Part shown: piece after piece, positions 55,774 through 64,000 of the stretch | Layout: each line of letters starts with the position of its first letter | How positions within the stretch are numbered: the first letter of the stretch is position 1 | Assembly: GCF_003987495.1 (NCBI RefSeq) | Contig: NZ_NGJU01000018.1 | Span: forward strand, 1-64,000 | DNA length: 64,000 nt | Direction of reading: 5' to 3' | DNA from: Vagococcus salmoninarum | Lineage (GTDB): Bacteria; Bacillota; Bacilli; Lactobacillales; Vagococcaceae | Translations under genes and position numbers: made by a program | Notes under the pieces: generated by a model | Database searches by the model: none | What the model was told of the DNA's origin: nothing | Seen by the model: the letters and a program-made list of their open reading frames with translations, nothing else

Positions 55774-56610
55774 TTAATTCACTTGATAACGAAACGCAAT
55801 GTTATTCGGATCAACAAAATTTAATTCGTTGTCTTGTAAATCAAAAGGATAAGCTGCTGTTTCCAAAGCTGTCAGAGTATCATTAAAGACTTCTTGGGCA
55901 AGAGCGACTTTAATTTCCGCTAAACCAGGAGCTAAGGGGTCGTTTTTAGGGGCATGACGAGTTTCCCAAACGTTGCCGGCAAATTGATGGTGGTAGCCGT
56001 CTTTGCCGTAAAAAGCGGCTTGTTGGCCAAATTCAGTGGTGATCGTAAAAGCTAAAATATCAGTAAAGAAGCGGCTCGTTTCCGCAACTTCAGAGACTGC
56101 TAAATGGACGTGACCGATAAAAGTCTCTGGGGTCATTTTTTCAAACTCTTCATCAGCTGCTTCCAAGACACCTTCAACGTCCATCGGTTCAGTTACCCCA
56201 ACAATGATGCCGTTGTCGCGAATGTCCCAAAGAGATTCGTCTTTGTCAGCATAAACTTCAATGCCGTTACCTTCCGGGTCAGCTAAGTAGATCGCTTCAC
56301 TATAACCGTGATCACTGGCGCCTTGTAAAGGGTACTGAGTGATAGCAATATGCCGTAAAAAGTTACCTAAAGCGTTACGGTTAGGTAGTAAGTAGGCCAC
56401 ATGGTAAAGGCCGCTAGTCGGAGTTTTTAAAGTTTTGACAGCTTTTAAAGTGAGTAAGGGCGTCTTTGTTTCTTTAATCCCTAAGATCACTAAGTCAGTT
56501 TCTTCTTTTAAAATTGTTAAACCCATAATTTCTTGGTAAAAATGACTCATCTTGATTAAATTGTTGACGTTTAAAGTTACTTCAGTGATTTTATAATTAG
56601 TTAAATCCAT
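55774..56610 (-). CDS. VOC (glyoxalase/dioxygenase superfamily) protein
   Basis: The 278-residue protein holds two vicinal-oxygen-chelate halves: NVNNLIKMSHFYQEIMGLTIL (start) with DPEGNGIEVYAD, and HVHLAVSEVAETSRFFTDIL with a C-terminal FVDPNNIAFRY. It resembles CatE/YfiE-type proteins annotated as catechol dioxygenase-like. Metal ligands His and Glu are partly visible (GHVHLAV, GIEVY). The substrate is unknown. Confidence 0.87.
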   Translation of the reverse strand: MDLTNYKITEVTLNVNNLIKMSHFYQEIMGLTILKEETDLVILGIKETKTPLLTLKAVKTLKTPTSGLYHVAYLLPNRNALGNFLRHIAITQYPLQGASDHGYSEAIYLADPEGNGIEVYADKDESLWDIRDNGIIVGVTEPMDVEGVLEAADEEFEKMTPETFIGHVHLAVSEVAETSRFFTDILAFTITTEFGQQAAFYGKDGYHHQFAGNVWETRHAPKNDPLAPGLAEIKVALAQEVFNDTLTALETAAYPFDLQDNELNFVDPNNIAFRYQVN

Positions 56611-56771
56611 TAGTTTTCCTTCTCTCTTAAGTTTATAAATTAAGCATACACTAAAAGATAGTTACTTACAAATAATAAGTATCGAAAAGACGAGGATATT
56701 AAATCAAAAAACCAGTTTATTAAAAGACAAAATTGAGATAAATAGTTTAAAGTAACTTGTATAATTAAGAT

Positions 56772-56934
56772 AATGTTAGGGAGAAGACAATACAGTTTAA
56801 AAAGATAACCCTTTTGAGCATTCCCCCCTTTTTGGTCACAGGGTCTTCAAACTGAGTGGTCCATAAGTGCTTCTTTCTGATCATTCTAACTCATCTTGTA
56901 ACCGAAATCCTTTGAGATTTCGGTTTTTTTTTTT
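56772..56934 (+). ncRNA. Candidate small RNA or leader RNA of about 160 nt
   Basis: The transcript would begin after TATAAT (56760) and end at a strong terminator. Outer bases GTTAG (56774) can pair with CTAAC (56886-56890), and inner CAGTTT with AAACTG, with ACCC/GGGT between. No long open frame is present. It could be a free small RNA or an attenuating leader of the HAD phosphatase gene. No known family was recognised. Confidence 0.35.
56900..56934 (+). terminator. Strong intrinsic terminator upstream of the HAD gene
   Basis: AACCGAAATC and its exact complement flank a six-base loop and are followed by at least nine Ts. No annotated gene ends just before it on this strand, so it belongs to an unannotated transcript or leader. 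Confidence 0.85.
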
Positions 56935-57032
56935 GAAAAACGTGTTTTATTTTACCTCATTATTCAGCTAGTCAAGGAAGCAACTGTTATGATGAAGGAA
57001 GAGTAGCTAAAGTAAGAAAGGTTGGAATAAGA

Positions 57033-57860
57033 ATGACTTATAAATTAATCGCCTGCGATTTAGATGAAACCTTATTAGATCGTAACCATCAAATACCACA
57101 GAGTAACATTGCAGCTATTAAAAGAGCCCGGGAGGAGTTTGGGGTGAAGTTTGTACCAGCTACTGGTAGAGGTTACGCTTCAGTTCAAAATACTTTAAAG
57201 GAGCTTGGGTTAATCGGCCTAGCAGAAGAATACGTGCTGTCATTTAATGGTGGTGCGTTGACAGAAAATAAAAACAACAAGCTGTTACAATTCAAAGGCT
57301 TACCTTATCCCAAAGCCCTTGAATTATTTGAATTTGGTTTAACGAAAGACGTGTGTATTCATGTGTATACCCAAGAAGAGCTATTCGTTTTTAATATTTC
57401 TGACAGCGAGCAAGCACGTTTTGATAGTGACACGATGATCTATCAACTACAGGAGAGTCATTCACTAGCCTTTTTGCAAGATCAGCCGATTGCAAAAGTC
57501 TTATTTCAAAATATTGATAGTGACTATTTACATCAATTAGAACCTGAGATGGCAGCCATTACTGAAGGCTGTGTTGAAGTTAGTTACTCTTCAAATCGTT
57601 ACATGGAGTTTAATGCTTTAGGGATCGACAAAGGACAGGGCTTAATTGATTTAGCTAAAACCTTAGGCATTCCCATGAGTCAAACGATTGCCGTTGGTGA
57701 CAACTATAATGACTTAGCCATGTTAAAAGTTGCTGGTCTTTCAGTAGCAGCCAGCAATGCTGTTCCAGCAGTCAAAGAAATTTGTGATTACGTCACAGTT
57801 CAAGACCATCACGAAGGGGTAGTAGCAGAACTTTTAGAACGATTCGTCTTTAACCCTTAA
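57033..57860 (+). CDS. Cof-type HAD-IIB phosphatase
   Basis: This 275-residue cytosolic phosphatase of the Cof subfamily acts on sugar phosphates or nucleotides. Motif I DLDETLLD carries the nucleophile Asp, followed by the SFNGG cap start and motif IV GDNYNDLAML. The ATG follows AAAGG. Members are promiscuous, so the substrate is not assigned. Confidence 0.9.
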   Translation: MTYKLIACDLDETLLDRNHQIPQSNIAAIKRAREEFGVKFVPATGRGYASVQNTLKELGLIGLAEEYVLSFNGGALTENKNNKLLQFKGLPYPKALELFEFGLTKDVCIHVYTQEELFVFNISDSEQARFDSDTMIYQLQESHSLAFLQDQPIAKVLFQNIDSDYLHQLEPEMAAITEGCVEVSYSSNRYMEFNALGIDKGQGLIDLAKTLGIPMSQTIAVGDNYNDLAMLKVAGLSVAASNAVPAVKEICDYVTVQDHHEGVVAELLERFVFNP

Positions 57861-57887
57861 AAATAAGCTATAATTGAATAGAAGAAA

Positions 57888-57925
57888 GAAAACCAAATAA
57901 CTCCTGTAGTTGTTTGGTTTTTCTT
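57888..57925 (+). terminator. Intrinsic terminator after the HAD gene
   Basis: AACCAAATAAC and GTTGTTTGGTT pair around TCCTGTA and are followed by TTTTTC. Confidence 0.75.
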
Positions 57926-58018
57926 GTGATATTAAGAATTAATTAAGAAAGTATTGAAGTTAAACTTAACTTTTAATCGTTATAATAAGCCTTAGTTAGA
58001 ATGTTTGGGGGAGAAGAG

Positions 58019-58711
58019 ATGGAAAAAGTTATTTTAGTTGTCGATGATGATGTGGAAATCAGACAAGGGATTCGGATTTATTTAGAGCAAGAGAAGTATC
58101 AAGTGATAGAAGCTGGCGATGGCCTTGAAGCTATAGAAATTCTAGCAAATACGATGGTTCACCTGATTATTTTAGACGTGATGATGCCGAATTTAGATGG
58201 AATTATTACGACCTATAAAATTCGTGAAAGTAACAATGTGCCAATTTTAATGTTAAGTGCCAAAAGTGAAGACATTGATAAAATTCACGGCCTCCAAGTC
58301 GGTGCCGATGATTATTTAACGAAGCCATTTAGTCCCTTAGAATTATTAGCGAGAGTGAAATCCATGCTTCGTCGCTACTTAACGTTAGGTGAGTTTGAGA
58401 AAGTCTCAGAAAATGTGATTGAACTGAAAGGTTTAACTTTAGACAAAGCCACTAAAAACCTGACAGTTGAAGGGCGACTAGTTAAAATGACAAAAACCGA
58501 ATTTAACATTACAGAATTATTAATGAGTCATCCTGGGCGGGTCTTTTCAATCGATGAGATTTATGAATCCGTTTGGGAAGAACCGAGTTTTAACTCGGAT
58601 AATACTGTCTCAGTTCATATTCGCAAAATTCGTGAGAAAATTGAATTAAATCCAAAAGAACCGAAATACTTAAAGGTGGTGTGGGGCGTTGGCTATAAAA
58701 TGGAAAACTAA
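58019..58711 (+). CDS. OmpR-family response regulator (VanR-like)
   Basis: This 230-residue regulator has a receiver domain with acidic residues VVDDD, phosphoacceptor Asp53 in IILDVMMP and Lys in DYLTKPF, plus a winged helix ending NTVSVHIRKIREKIE and VWGVGYK. The ATG at 58019 follows GGGGGAG; an in-frame ATG at 58001 is not supported. It overlaps the kinase gene by 23 bases. Confidence 0.92.
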   Translation: MEKVILVVDDDVEIRQGIRIYLEQEKYQVIEAGDGLEAIEILANTMVHLIILDVMMPNLDGIITTYKIRESNNVPILMLSAKSEDIDKIHGLQVGADDYLTKPFSPLELLARVKSMLRRYLTLGEFEKVSENVIELKGLTLDKATKNLTVEGRLVKMTKTEFNITELLMSHPGRVFSIDEIYESVWEEPSFNSDNTVSVHIRKIREKIELNPKEPKYLKVVWGVGYKMEN

Positions 58712-60863
58712 CGGTTGGTTTATTTTAGCCGGTCTCTTAATCTTTAGCGGTTGGCAATTAGTGATCAAACATACGGTCACAACCGGACAGCAATCACTTT
58801 ACAGTTACAGTCAAGCCAATTTAACTGAGTCACTTAGCTCCTTGTATACAGAAGATTATTTGACTAATTTTAATGAAAAGACGATTGTTCCAAGTGAATT
58901 AGATGGATCGATTGTTAATGAATACCGCTACCGCTTAGGGGATTATGAAAACCAAGTGAGAGATATAACTAACCAGTATCGAGAAGAAATTGCCTTAGCT
59001 CAAGTAGGGGAAGATGAAAAATTAGTCAAGGTTTTAGAAGAGACAAGAGATGAAAAAATTCTAGACATTACGGATAATTTTATGGATGACCAAAAAGTTG
59101 AAGAAAAAGTCGCCAAAGAATTAACGGCGAAAGTTCTGAAAGAAAAACAGTCCTTACTAGAGTCGATGGCCAACAATAAGAGCCAGTTTAATAAAAATTA
59201 TTGGTACTATTTAACTGACGACAAAGGTAAAATTTATAAAAATCTTCAAAGCTTGTCAGCAGAGATGAGTGAACATAAAATTATTGAGACGTTAAAAGAA
59301 CGTGGTGCTGGTCCCGCTTTAAACATCCAAACAGGATTAATGGCTCCTGGCGTCTTACATGATGTTTGGGAAAGTTTAAATTATACAGGGGAAATGACCG
59401 GTTATGTGACGTTAATTAATGGTTCTGACGCAGCATTGGCTTATCAAGATGAAGTAAAAGTTAAACGTAACTCAACTTTATTAGCCAGTCTTGGGATTAT
59501 TGCTATGGTAATTGGCGGTCTTCTCTATATTAAAGAACTGTGGCGCCCGACAGTCGATTTCAAATTGACAAAAAGCTTAGCTAAACTGCCAATCGATCTT
59601 GAAGTAATTAGTTTGATCGGAATCACGTTAGGTTTACTCCTGACTTCCCTCAACTTACGCCGGATTTGGGGACCTGGTCGCAATATTATCGGGATAATGA
59701 TTGGCTTCGGTTTGATTTACGCCGGGATGTTTCTAAGTCGCGATCTCTGGTTGCGTTTGAAGAACAAAGAAAAGCCTTTGAAAGTAGAATTTCAGAACAG
59801 TCTGATGTATCGAATAACTAAAAAATTGCAACAAAAGTATTACCAGTTACCATTAACGCTGCGGGTGAGTTTGTCAGTCTTAGGCTTTAGCTTTGTCAGT
59901 TTTATCCTCTGGTTGATTAACCGAACAATGTACTATCATTATTGGCAGTATTTGTGGGGCTTTAGAATGCTCGTCGTTTTTATTGCTATCGGGATTTTGA
60001 TTAAGTTGATCACAAAACGAGAAAGAAAAATTGAGGAAGTCTTAACTAAACCTGCGGAAATCTTAGCGGCTAATGATGAAGAATTTACTCAAGGACAGAG
60101 TCTAAGTGCGGTTTCAGAAAATTTAGCACAGATCAGCCGGATTGTTGCTACGAGTAAGGCTCAAAAAAATCGGAGCGATGAATTAAAAACGGAACTCTTA
60201 ACGAATGTCAGTCATGACTTACGCACGCCCTTAACATCGATTATTACTTACGGTGATTTATTAACAAAGCCGGAACTAACGAAAGATAAACAAGAAGCTT
60301 ATACGGAAATCATCAATCGGAAAGCCTTACGAATGAAGAATTTAATTGACGATTTATTTGAAGTGACTAAGATGTCTAATGGGGAAGTTCAATTGAATCG
60401 TAAAATGATTAATTTAGGACAGTTAATTCAACAAGGAATTGCCGAGTACACTGAAGAACTAGCGAATAAAGAGCTAAAACTCCTTTACAGTAAACCAGAA
60501 GATTCAATTTTGATGGAAATTGATGGCGACCGGATGTGGCGAGTCTTTGATAATTTAGTCGGGAATGTCGTTAAATATAGTATGCCTGGAACTCGGGTTT
60601 ATTTAAAATTAGCTGAGACTGCTACAGGAGTCAGAATCCAGTTGAAAAACATTTCTAACTACGAATTAAATGAAGACGCTGAAAAACTTGTGGAGCGTTT
60701 CACCCGTGGTGATGAGGCTCGCAACACCGAAGGCTCTGGTTTAGGCTTGGCAATCGCCAACTCGATTATCACCTTACATCAAGGAACTTTAAGTATTGAA
60801 GTTGATGGGGACATGTTTAAATTAACGATTGATCTACCAAGAGAAGTTTCAGAACAAACGTAA
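58689..60863 (+). CDS. Large sensor histidine kinase with extracytoplasmic domain
   Basis: This 724-residue membrane kinase starts with TTG. A first membrane segment (about 10-25) is followed by an extracellular helical region to about residue 258 and then by about six further membrane segments up to residue 440. The cytoplasmic kinase has His509 in NVSHDLRTP, a VanS-like HisKA, and an ATPase domain (NVVKY, GSGLGLAIANSI). The Glu/Lys-rich extracellular part probably forms a coiled coil that senses the envelope. The signal is unknown. Confidence 0.88.
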   Translation: MAIKWKTNGWFILAGLLIFSGWQLVIKHTVTTGQQSLYSYSQANLTESLSSLYTEDYLTNFNEKTIVPSELDGSIVNEYRYRLGDYENQVRDITNQYREEIALAQVGEDEKLVKVLEETRDEKILDITDNFMDDQKVEEKVAKELTAKVLKEKQSLLESMANNKSQFNKNYWYYLTDDKGKIYKNLQSLSAEMSEHKIIETLKERGAGPALNIQTGLMAPGVLHDVWESLNYTGEMTGYVTLINGSDAALAYQDEVKVKRNSTLLASLGIIAMVIGGLLYIKELWRPTVDFKLTKSLAKLPIDLEVISLIGITLGLLLTSLNLRRIWGPGRNIIGIMIGFGLIYAGMFLSRDLWLRLKNKEKPLKVEFQNSLMYRITKKLQQKYYQLPLTLRVSLSVLGFSFVSFILWLINRTMYYHYWQYLWGFRMLVVFIAIGILIKLITKRERKIEEVLTKPAEILAANDEEFTQGQSLSAVSENLAQISRIVATSKAQKNRSDELKTELLTNVSHDLRTPLTSIITYGDLLTKPELTKDKQEAYTEIINRKALRMKNLIDDLFEVTKMSNGEVQLNRKMINLGQLIQQGIAEYTEELANKELKLLYSKPEDSILMEIDGDRMWRVFDNLVGNVVKYSMPGTRVYLKLAETATGVRIQLKNISNYELNEDAEKLVERFTRGDEARNTEGSGLGLAIANSIITLHQGTLSIEVDGDMFKLTIDLPREVSEQT

Positions 60864-60896
60864 AAAAAATAGAGCCTAGGCTCTATTTTTTTGTTT
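60864..60896. terminator. Bidirectional intrinsic terminator
   Basis: AAAAAATAGAGCC and its complement, with a short central TA, are flanked by A and T runs. It separates the kinase gene from the converging degV gene. Confidence 0.85.
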
Positions 60897-60917
60897 TAAA
60901 TTAAGTGAATCATTTAC

Positions 60918-61772
60918 TTAATCACGCAGTTGGACACCCATGCCAATAACTCCTGGGCCAGTGTGGATGCCTAAAGCGGGACTAACTTCGTCAAAAAAGA
61001 GTTTTTGACAGTTAGGGAAGCGTTGTTTAACAACTTCAGCTAGTTCGCGAGCTTCATCAATACAATTACCATAAGCAACGCCAATGTCATAGGCAGGGTG
61101 ATTGCCGATAAACTCTTCAACAGCACTTAACATTTTTTCAATACTGCGTTTACGTCCACGAGCTTTGCTAACGGTATGGTAAATGCCATCAGTGTTACAA
61201 GAAATAACGGGGTTTAAGTTCAAAGCTGTCCCTAAGATAGAAGAAACTAGTCCAATCCGGCCGCCTTTTTTTAAATATTCTAAAGTCGGAATACTGAAGA
61301 AAACCCGAGAGTCACTTACATGAGCGGCTAATTTCTTCGTGATTTCAGGGAAAGGTAAGCCTTCATCAATTAAACGTTTAGCGTAGTAGCCTTGAACGCC
61401 ACCGCCAATACCGATACTTTTAGTATCTAAAACGAAAGATTCTAATTGAGGGAAGTCTTTGACCATCAGATTTAACATGTTGTTTGTGCCACTTAAGCCA
61501 CTAGAGATTGTACCAACGATTAATTGGGTATAACCATCAGCGATGATTTGTTCTAAAATATCATGAATCGCTTGGCCATCTGGTAAGGAAGTGGAAGGCA
61601 CTTCAGTTTCCAAGCGGTCGTAAATTTCTTTCGACGTAATCGTGACTTTATCAATGTAGACTTGGTCTTTGTAAATGATATTTAAAGGGATGACATAAAC
61701 GCCCTCTTTAGCAATGATTTCTGTCGGTAAGTCCATTCCTGAATCGACTAGTAAAGCAATCTTGTTACTCAT
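60918..61772 (-). CDS. DegV-family fatty-acid-binding protein
   Basis: The 284-residue DegV-family proteins bind fatty acids and, as FakB, present them to a kinase for phosphorylation. Typical motifs are LLVDSGMDLP, the EVPSTSLP loop, TISSGLSGT and FLKKGGRIG-like YLKKGGRIGLVSS. The partner kinase FakA is not in the window. The start lies directly after the stop of the upstream DUF1836 gene, so the two are co-transcribed. Confidence 0.9.
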   Translation of the reverse strand: MSNKIALLVDSGMDLPTEIIAKEGVYVIPLNIIYKDQVYIDKVTITSKEIYDRLETEVPSTSLPDGQAIHDILEQIIADGYTQLIVGTISSGLSGTNNMLNLMVKDFPQLESFVLDTKSIGIGGGVQGYYAKRLIDEGLPFPEITKKLAAHVSDSRVFFSIPTLEYLKKGGRIGLVSSILGTALNLNPVISCNTDGIYHTVSKARGRKRSIEKMLSAVEEFIGNHPAYDIGVAYGNCIDEARELAEVVKQRFPNCQKLFFDEVSPALGIHTGPGVIGMGVQLRD

Positions 61773-62324
61773 TTATATTTCTCCTTTAGACTGTGTATTT
61801 TCAACGTGAGTTAAAATGTTTAATGATTTTTCCGTGACTAGCTTCGATGTTAAAGCGATTGTTGCCATTTGAATCGGGCGAAAATCAAGATCTGCCACAT
61901 CAATTTCAAACTTAACGACGTCTTCAGCTCCTAAAAAGAGTTGAATGGTATCTTCCATTTGGGTGCAAAATTGATCGTAGGCATAGCGATAATCGCTAGT
62001 CTCCATTTGCCACTTAATACCAGCTTGAACAATTGAGATATCAAAGGCTTGTTTTAAGATTGTAATAATGATTAAGCGGGCTAAATGACGCTTCTCGTAT
62101 TTTTTCTTTTGTGGGGCGGGAATCAGTTTTTGTTTAACGTAATTATTAACCATGGAAGAAGTCAGTAAGGAGTCGCCAGTTTGATCAACTTTAAAAGGGG
62201 CTGTGTACCGCTCGACTAAAGTTACCAACTGATCCATGTAAAGCTCAATATCAGGTAATTCAGACCAACGAGGTAAATGAATTTCTCGCAAATCAGTTTG
62301 CCAACTTGTTTTTTGTCTGTCCAT
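61773..62324 (-). CDS. DUF1836-domain protein (MerR-like helix-turn-helix)
   Basis: The 183-residue DUF1836 family member shows the opening LPRWSELPDIELYMDQLV and TSSMVNNYVKQKLIPAPQKKKYEKRHLARLIII, which resembles a MerR-type winged helix. Genes of this family commonly precede degV in Lactobacillales, and here the stop abuts the degV start. It is probably a regulator of degV or of lipid metabolism, but this is inferred from position. Confidence 0.87.
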   Translation of the reverse strand: MDRQKTSWQTDLREIHLPRWSELPDIELYMDQLVTLVERYTAPFKVDQTGDSLLTSSMVNNYVKQKLIPAPQKKKYEKRHLARLIIITILKQAFDISIVQAGIKWQMETSDYRYAYDQFCTQMEDTIQLFLGAEDVVKFEIDVADLDFRPIQMATIALTSKLVTEKSLNILTHVENTQSKGEI

Positions 62325-62404
62325 ATAATTCTCCTAAACTATCTTATCTAGTTATTGAAACTATATCATATAGTAATAGATAAAGTAAAGCTGAAAAAAA
62401 TGAA

Positions 62405-62438
62405 TAAAAAAACAACCTATCAAGTGATAGATTGTCTT
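62405..62438 (-). terminator. Intrinsic terminator after the small acidic gene
   Basis: Read on minus, ACAATCTATCA and TGATAGGTTGT pair and are followed by seven Ts. Confidence 0.75.
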
Positions 62439-62446
62439 AAAAAAAC

Positions 62447-62635
62447 TTACTTATTACCGAAGAAACCTTTTACTTTGTCTAAGAGTCCATCAGCATTATC
62501 GCCAAAGAGTGCCGTAATATCATGTAATTTATCCCCAAGCTCATCTTTGTGCTCTTCAATAAACTTCTTAGCTTCTTCAATGTTATTGTTACTAATTAAT
62601 TCTTTTGCTTTTGCGACTAATTCTTCTACGTTCAT
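62447..62635 (-). CDS. Small helical acidic protein
   Basis: This 62-residue, Glu/Lys-rich helical protein has two amphipathic segments (NVEELVAKAKELISNNN and EEAKKFIEEHKDEL) and ends KVKGFFGNK. The ATG at 62635 has GGGAG about ten bases upstream; the longer frame to 62695 has no such site. It resembles small stress-type proteins of lactic acid bacteria, but no named family is claimed. Confidence 0.75.
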   Translation of the reverse strand: MNVEELVAKAKELISNNNIEEAKKFIEEHKDELGDKLHDITALFGDNADGLLDKVKGFFGNK

Positions 62636-63418
62636 AATACTCAACTCCCTTTTTATATTTAACTTATGATAGCATGACCGGGAGTAAATCGACAACTTTA
62701 ATGCATGTGTTTATGTGATTTATAATAGAGGGATAAAAAAATGATTGCTCTTAAAAGTGAGCGTGAGACGAGTGGAAGTAGTTAGACAAGTTGTTATTCT
62801 ATTAATCGTTCATTAAAAACAAAAACGTGGAATCAAAGTATACAATATTTTTCTCTAAAGTCAATAGCATAAAAAACAGCTAGTGAAAAGAGGAAATTAA
62901 ATAACGCTTATCTTTTTTTGTTCTGTTGGAATTAAGAGGGATTAGTGAATATTTTAAGAAAAATACTAAAAAATGAATATAATTAGTTGTTTAAATGGCA
63001 ATTATTCACAAAAATAAAAACGTTTTAATTTTGTCCCTTTAATCAAAAGCTTACGTTTTGTAAGGTTCTGGCAGGGGGAATATGAAGAATGAACTAAAAT
63101 TCACAAAAAACACATCAAATTAAATAGTCATTTTATTGAATAAAGTTCATTACCGTTAATATAACACCTGTTTATTAGATTTAAAATGTACCTATAGATA
63201 CGAAAAAATTAAATCGTGACTTTGTTTTATTTGTTATATAATCGTTCTTGCGCAGGAAATAAATTTAATGAAACATAAAATTTTTAGCTAAAAGAGACAA
63301 GGAATTACTGTTATTTAAATAAATGGACAAAGGCTTTTTTTTGGGGAAAAATCAAAGGCTAACCTTAAAGTCCGTGGATGTTGTCTGATGTAGAAGTATG
63401 AAACAGGAGAAAAACAAG
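62636..63418 (+). other. 783-base AT-rich region upstream of a surface-protein gene
   Basis: No gene is seen. A site TTTATTGAA..AAAGTTCATTA at 63131-63152 resembles the motif near sipW. A -10 box TATAAT lies at 63237-63242 with only a weak -35 (TCGTGA), which suggests activated transcription and a leader of about 170 bases. Confidence 0.45.
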
Positions 63419-64000
63419 ATGAGTAGAATGACCATTTTTTTAAAAAAGTTCTTTACGATGTTAATTGTGATTACTTTAGTCTTACCACTAAGTAGTTTGT
63501 TAAGTCTACCAGAAGTCTTTGCTGACAGTTTACCAAAACACACTTATGAATTATTTGCTAATGATTTCGGAAAAGGGACGTTGACTCAAGAAATTAGTAA
63601 CCAACCAGAAATCAACCGTTGGCGGATTGAGCTTAGTAAACATCGGAGTCAATCTCAACAGCAGCTAGGTATTATTTTTAGTCAAGGTGGCCAAGTGATT
63701 GAACCAGTCAGTTTGGAAATTAGTCAAGATCATGATATCTATAAAAATGACTTAGGAGAATGGCTAGTTAATTCTCCAGATCAAGAAAGTCAAAAAGTGA
63801 CGATAATTCTTGAAACAGTCAAAGTGGCAGATGTAGCAACGAGTTTTCAACCCCTCTTATATGAGGAGCGGGGAGAAGAGACGTTAAATGTGCTAAGTGA
63901 TGAGCTGATTAGCATTGAAAACGTAGCTGAAAGTCCAGAAATTAGCCAGTCCACTGAAGAGGTGGCTGAAAGTGTGACTTCAACGACAGTTAGTGAACAA
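63419..64000 (+). CDS. Secreted surface protein, 3' end cut by the window
   Basis: An open frame of 194 codons runs off the right edge. It has a signal peptide: basic start, hydrophobic core MLIVITLVLPLSSLLSL and a likely cleavage after EVFA-D. The mature part includes a strand-rich domain and then a Glu/Ser/Thr-rich stretch (AESPEISQSTEEVAESV), as at the start of many wall-anchored pilin-tip or adhesin precursors. AGGAGA precedes the ATG by eight bases. A sorting signal or a pilus/sortase operon beyond the edge is likely but not visible. Confidence 0.75.
   Translation, partial: MSRMTIFLKKFFTMLIVITLVLPLSSLLSLPEVFADSLPKHTYELFANDFGKGTLTQEISNQPEINRWRIELSKHRSQSQQQLGIIFSQGGQVIEPVSLEISQDHDIYKNDLGEWLVNSPDQESQKVTIILETVKVADVATSFQPLLYEERGEETLNVLSDELISIENVAESPEISQSTEEVAESVTSTTVSEQ

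Larger units (their letters stand above)
56611..57032. other. 422-base intergenic region with a possible RNA gene
   Basis: It contains AT-rich divergent promoter sequence for the VOC gene, a strong -10 box TATAAT at 56760-56765, a structured stretch, and a terminator at 56900-56934. A second promoter would be needed for the downstream HAD gene. Confidence 0.5.

Noticed and set aside
62355-62669. 104-residue plus-strand open frame
   Set aside because: It is antisense to the small acidic protein gene, is rich in Ser and Leu, and has no ribosome binding site.
63352-63543. 63-residue minus-strand open frame
   Set aside because: It overlaps the signal-peptide region of the edge surface protein on the opposite strand and has no supporting start signals.

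Overview
The window is 64 kb of a low-GC Gram-positive (Firmicutes) chromosome, most likely a lactic acid bacterium of the Enterococcaceae such as Vagococcus or a close Enterococcus relative. The evidence is AGGAGG ribosome binding sites, strong T-tailed terminators, a cre site, the metG-tatD-rnmV-rsmA order, methylglyoxal synthase, L-lactate dehydrogenase, ECF vitamin transporters, and LPQTxE cell-wall sorting signals of the kind found in Lactobacillales. The genus is inferred from gene content and was not tested by phylogeny. No rRNA, tRNA, CRISPR array, prophage or intact insertion sequence was seen.

Positions 1-23 kb are mostly housekeeping: adenosine deaminase, an aldo/keto reductase, a metallo-beta-lactamase-fold hydrolase, a class-I glutamine amidotransferase-like hydrolase, then metG, tatD, rnmV and rsmA. 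A niacin ECF transporter component follows with two NiaR-type operators. Next come an ABC efflux-type transporter divergent from a two-component system, a UgpC/MsmK-type sugar ATPase with a cre site inside its promoter, mgsA, folT behind a tetrahydrofolate riboswitch, a ZIP metal transporter, a GH3 glycosidase and the threonine-degrading pair kbl-tdh. Two intergenic regions (about 3.06-3.48 kb and 9.57-9.89 kb) carry a shared family of hairpin repeats whose stems differ by compensating base changes.

Positions 23-50 kb hold the accessory locus of greatest interest. After three small unknown genes comes a SipW-type (Ser/His) signal peptidase, three proteins with SipW-cognate signal peptides (BsaA/TasA-like matrix proteins), an LPQTG-anchored companion, a small membrane protein, a 1688-residue secreted DUF11/SdrD-B-like protein and a 4240-residue internalin-like adhesin. 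The adhesin has about 54 MucBP-type repeats (12 near-identical of 204 bp, then 30 near-identical of about 207 bp) and an LPQTS anchor. Downstream are a nucleotide-sugar dehydrogenase and a hyaluronan-synthase-like glycosyltransferase that lacks its N-terminal nucleotide-binding segment. The region ends with a serine-recombinase homologue that has lost its catalytic residues but kept its DNA-binding helix-turn-helix. Copies of a TTTATTGAACAA-like motif lie next to good sigma-A promoters upstream of both sipW and the recombinase homologue. I infer that the dead recombinase regulates the matrix/adhesin locus and itself.

Positions 50.7-64 kb return to ordinary genes: an HxlR regulator divergent from a short-chain dehydrogenase across a perfect palindrome, an HD hydrolase, an XRE membrane regulator, ldh, a GyrI-like protein, a VOC protein, a HAD phosphatase, a second two-component system, DegV with a DUF1836 regulator, and a small acidic protein. 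A secreted surface protein runs off the right edge; a degenerate copy of the same motif lies far upstream of it.
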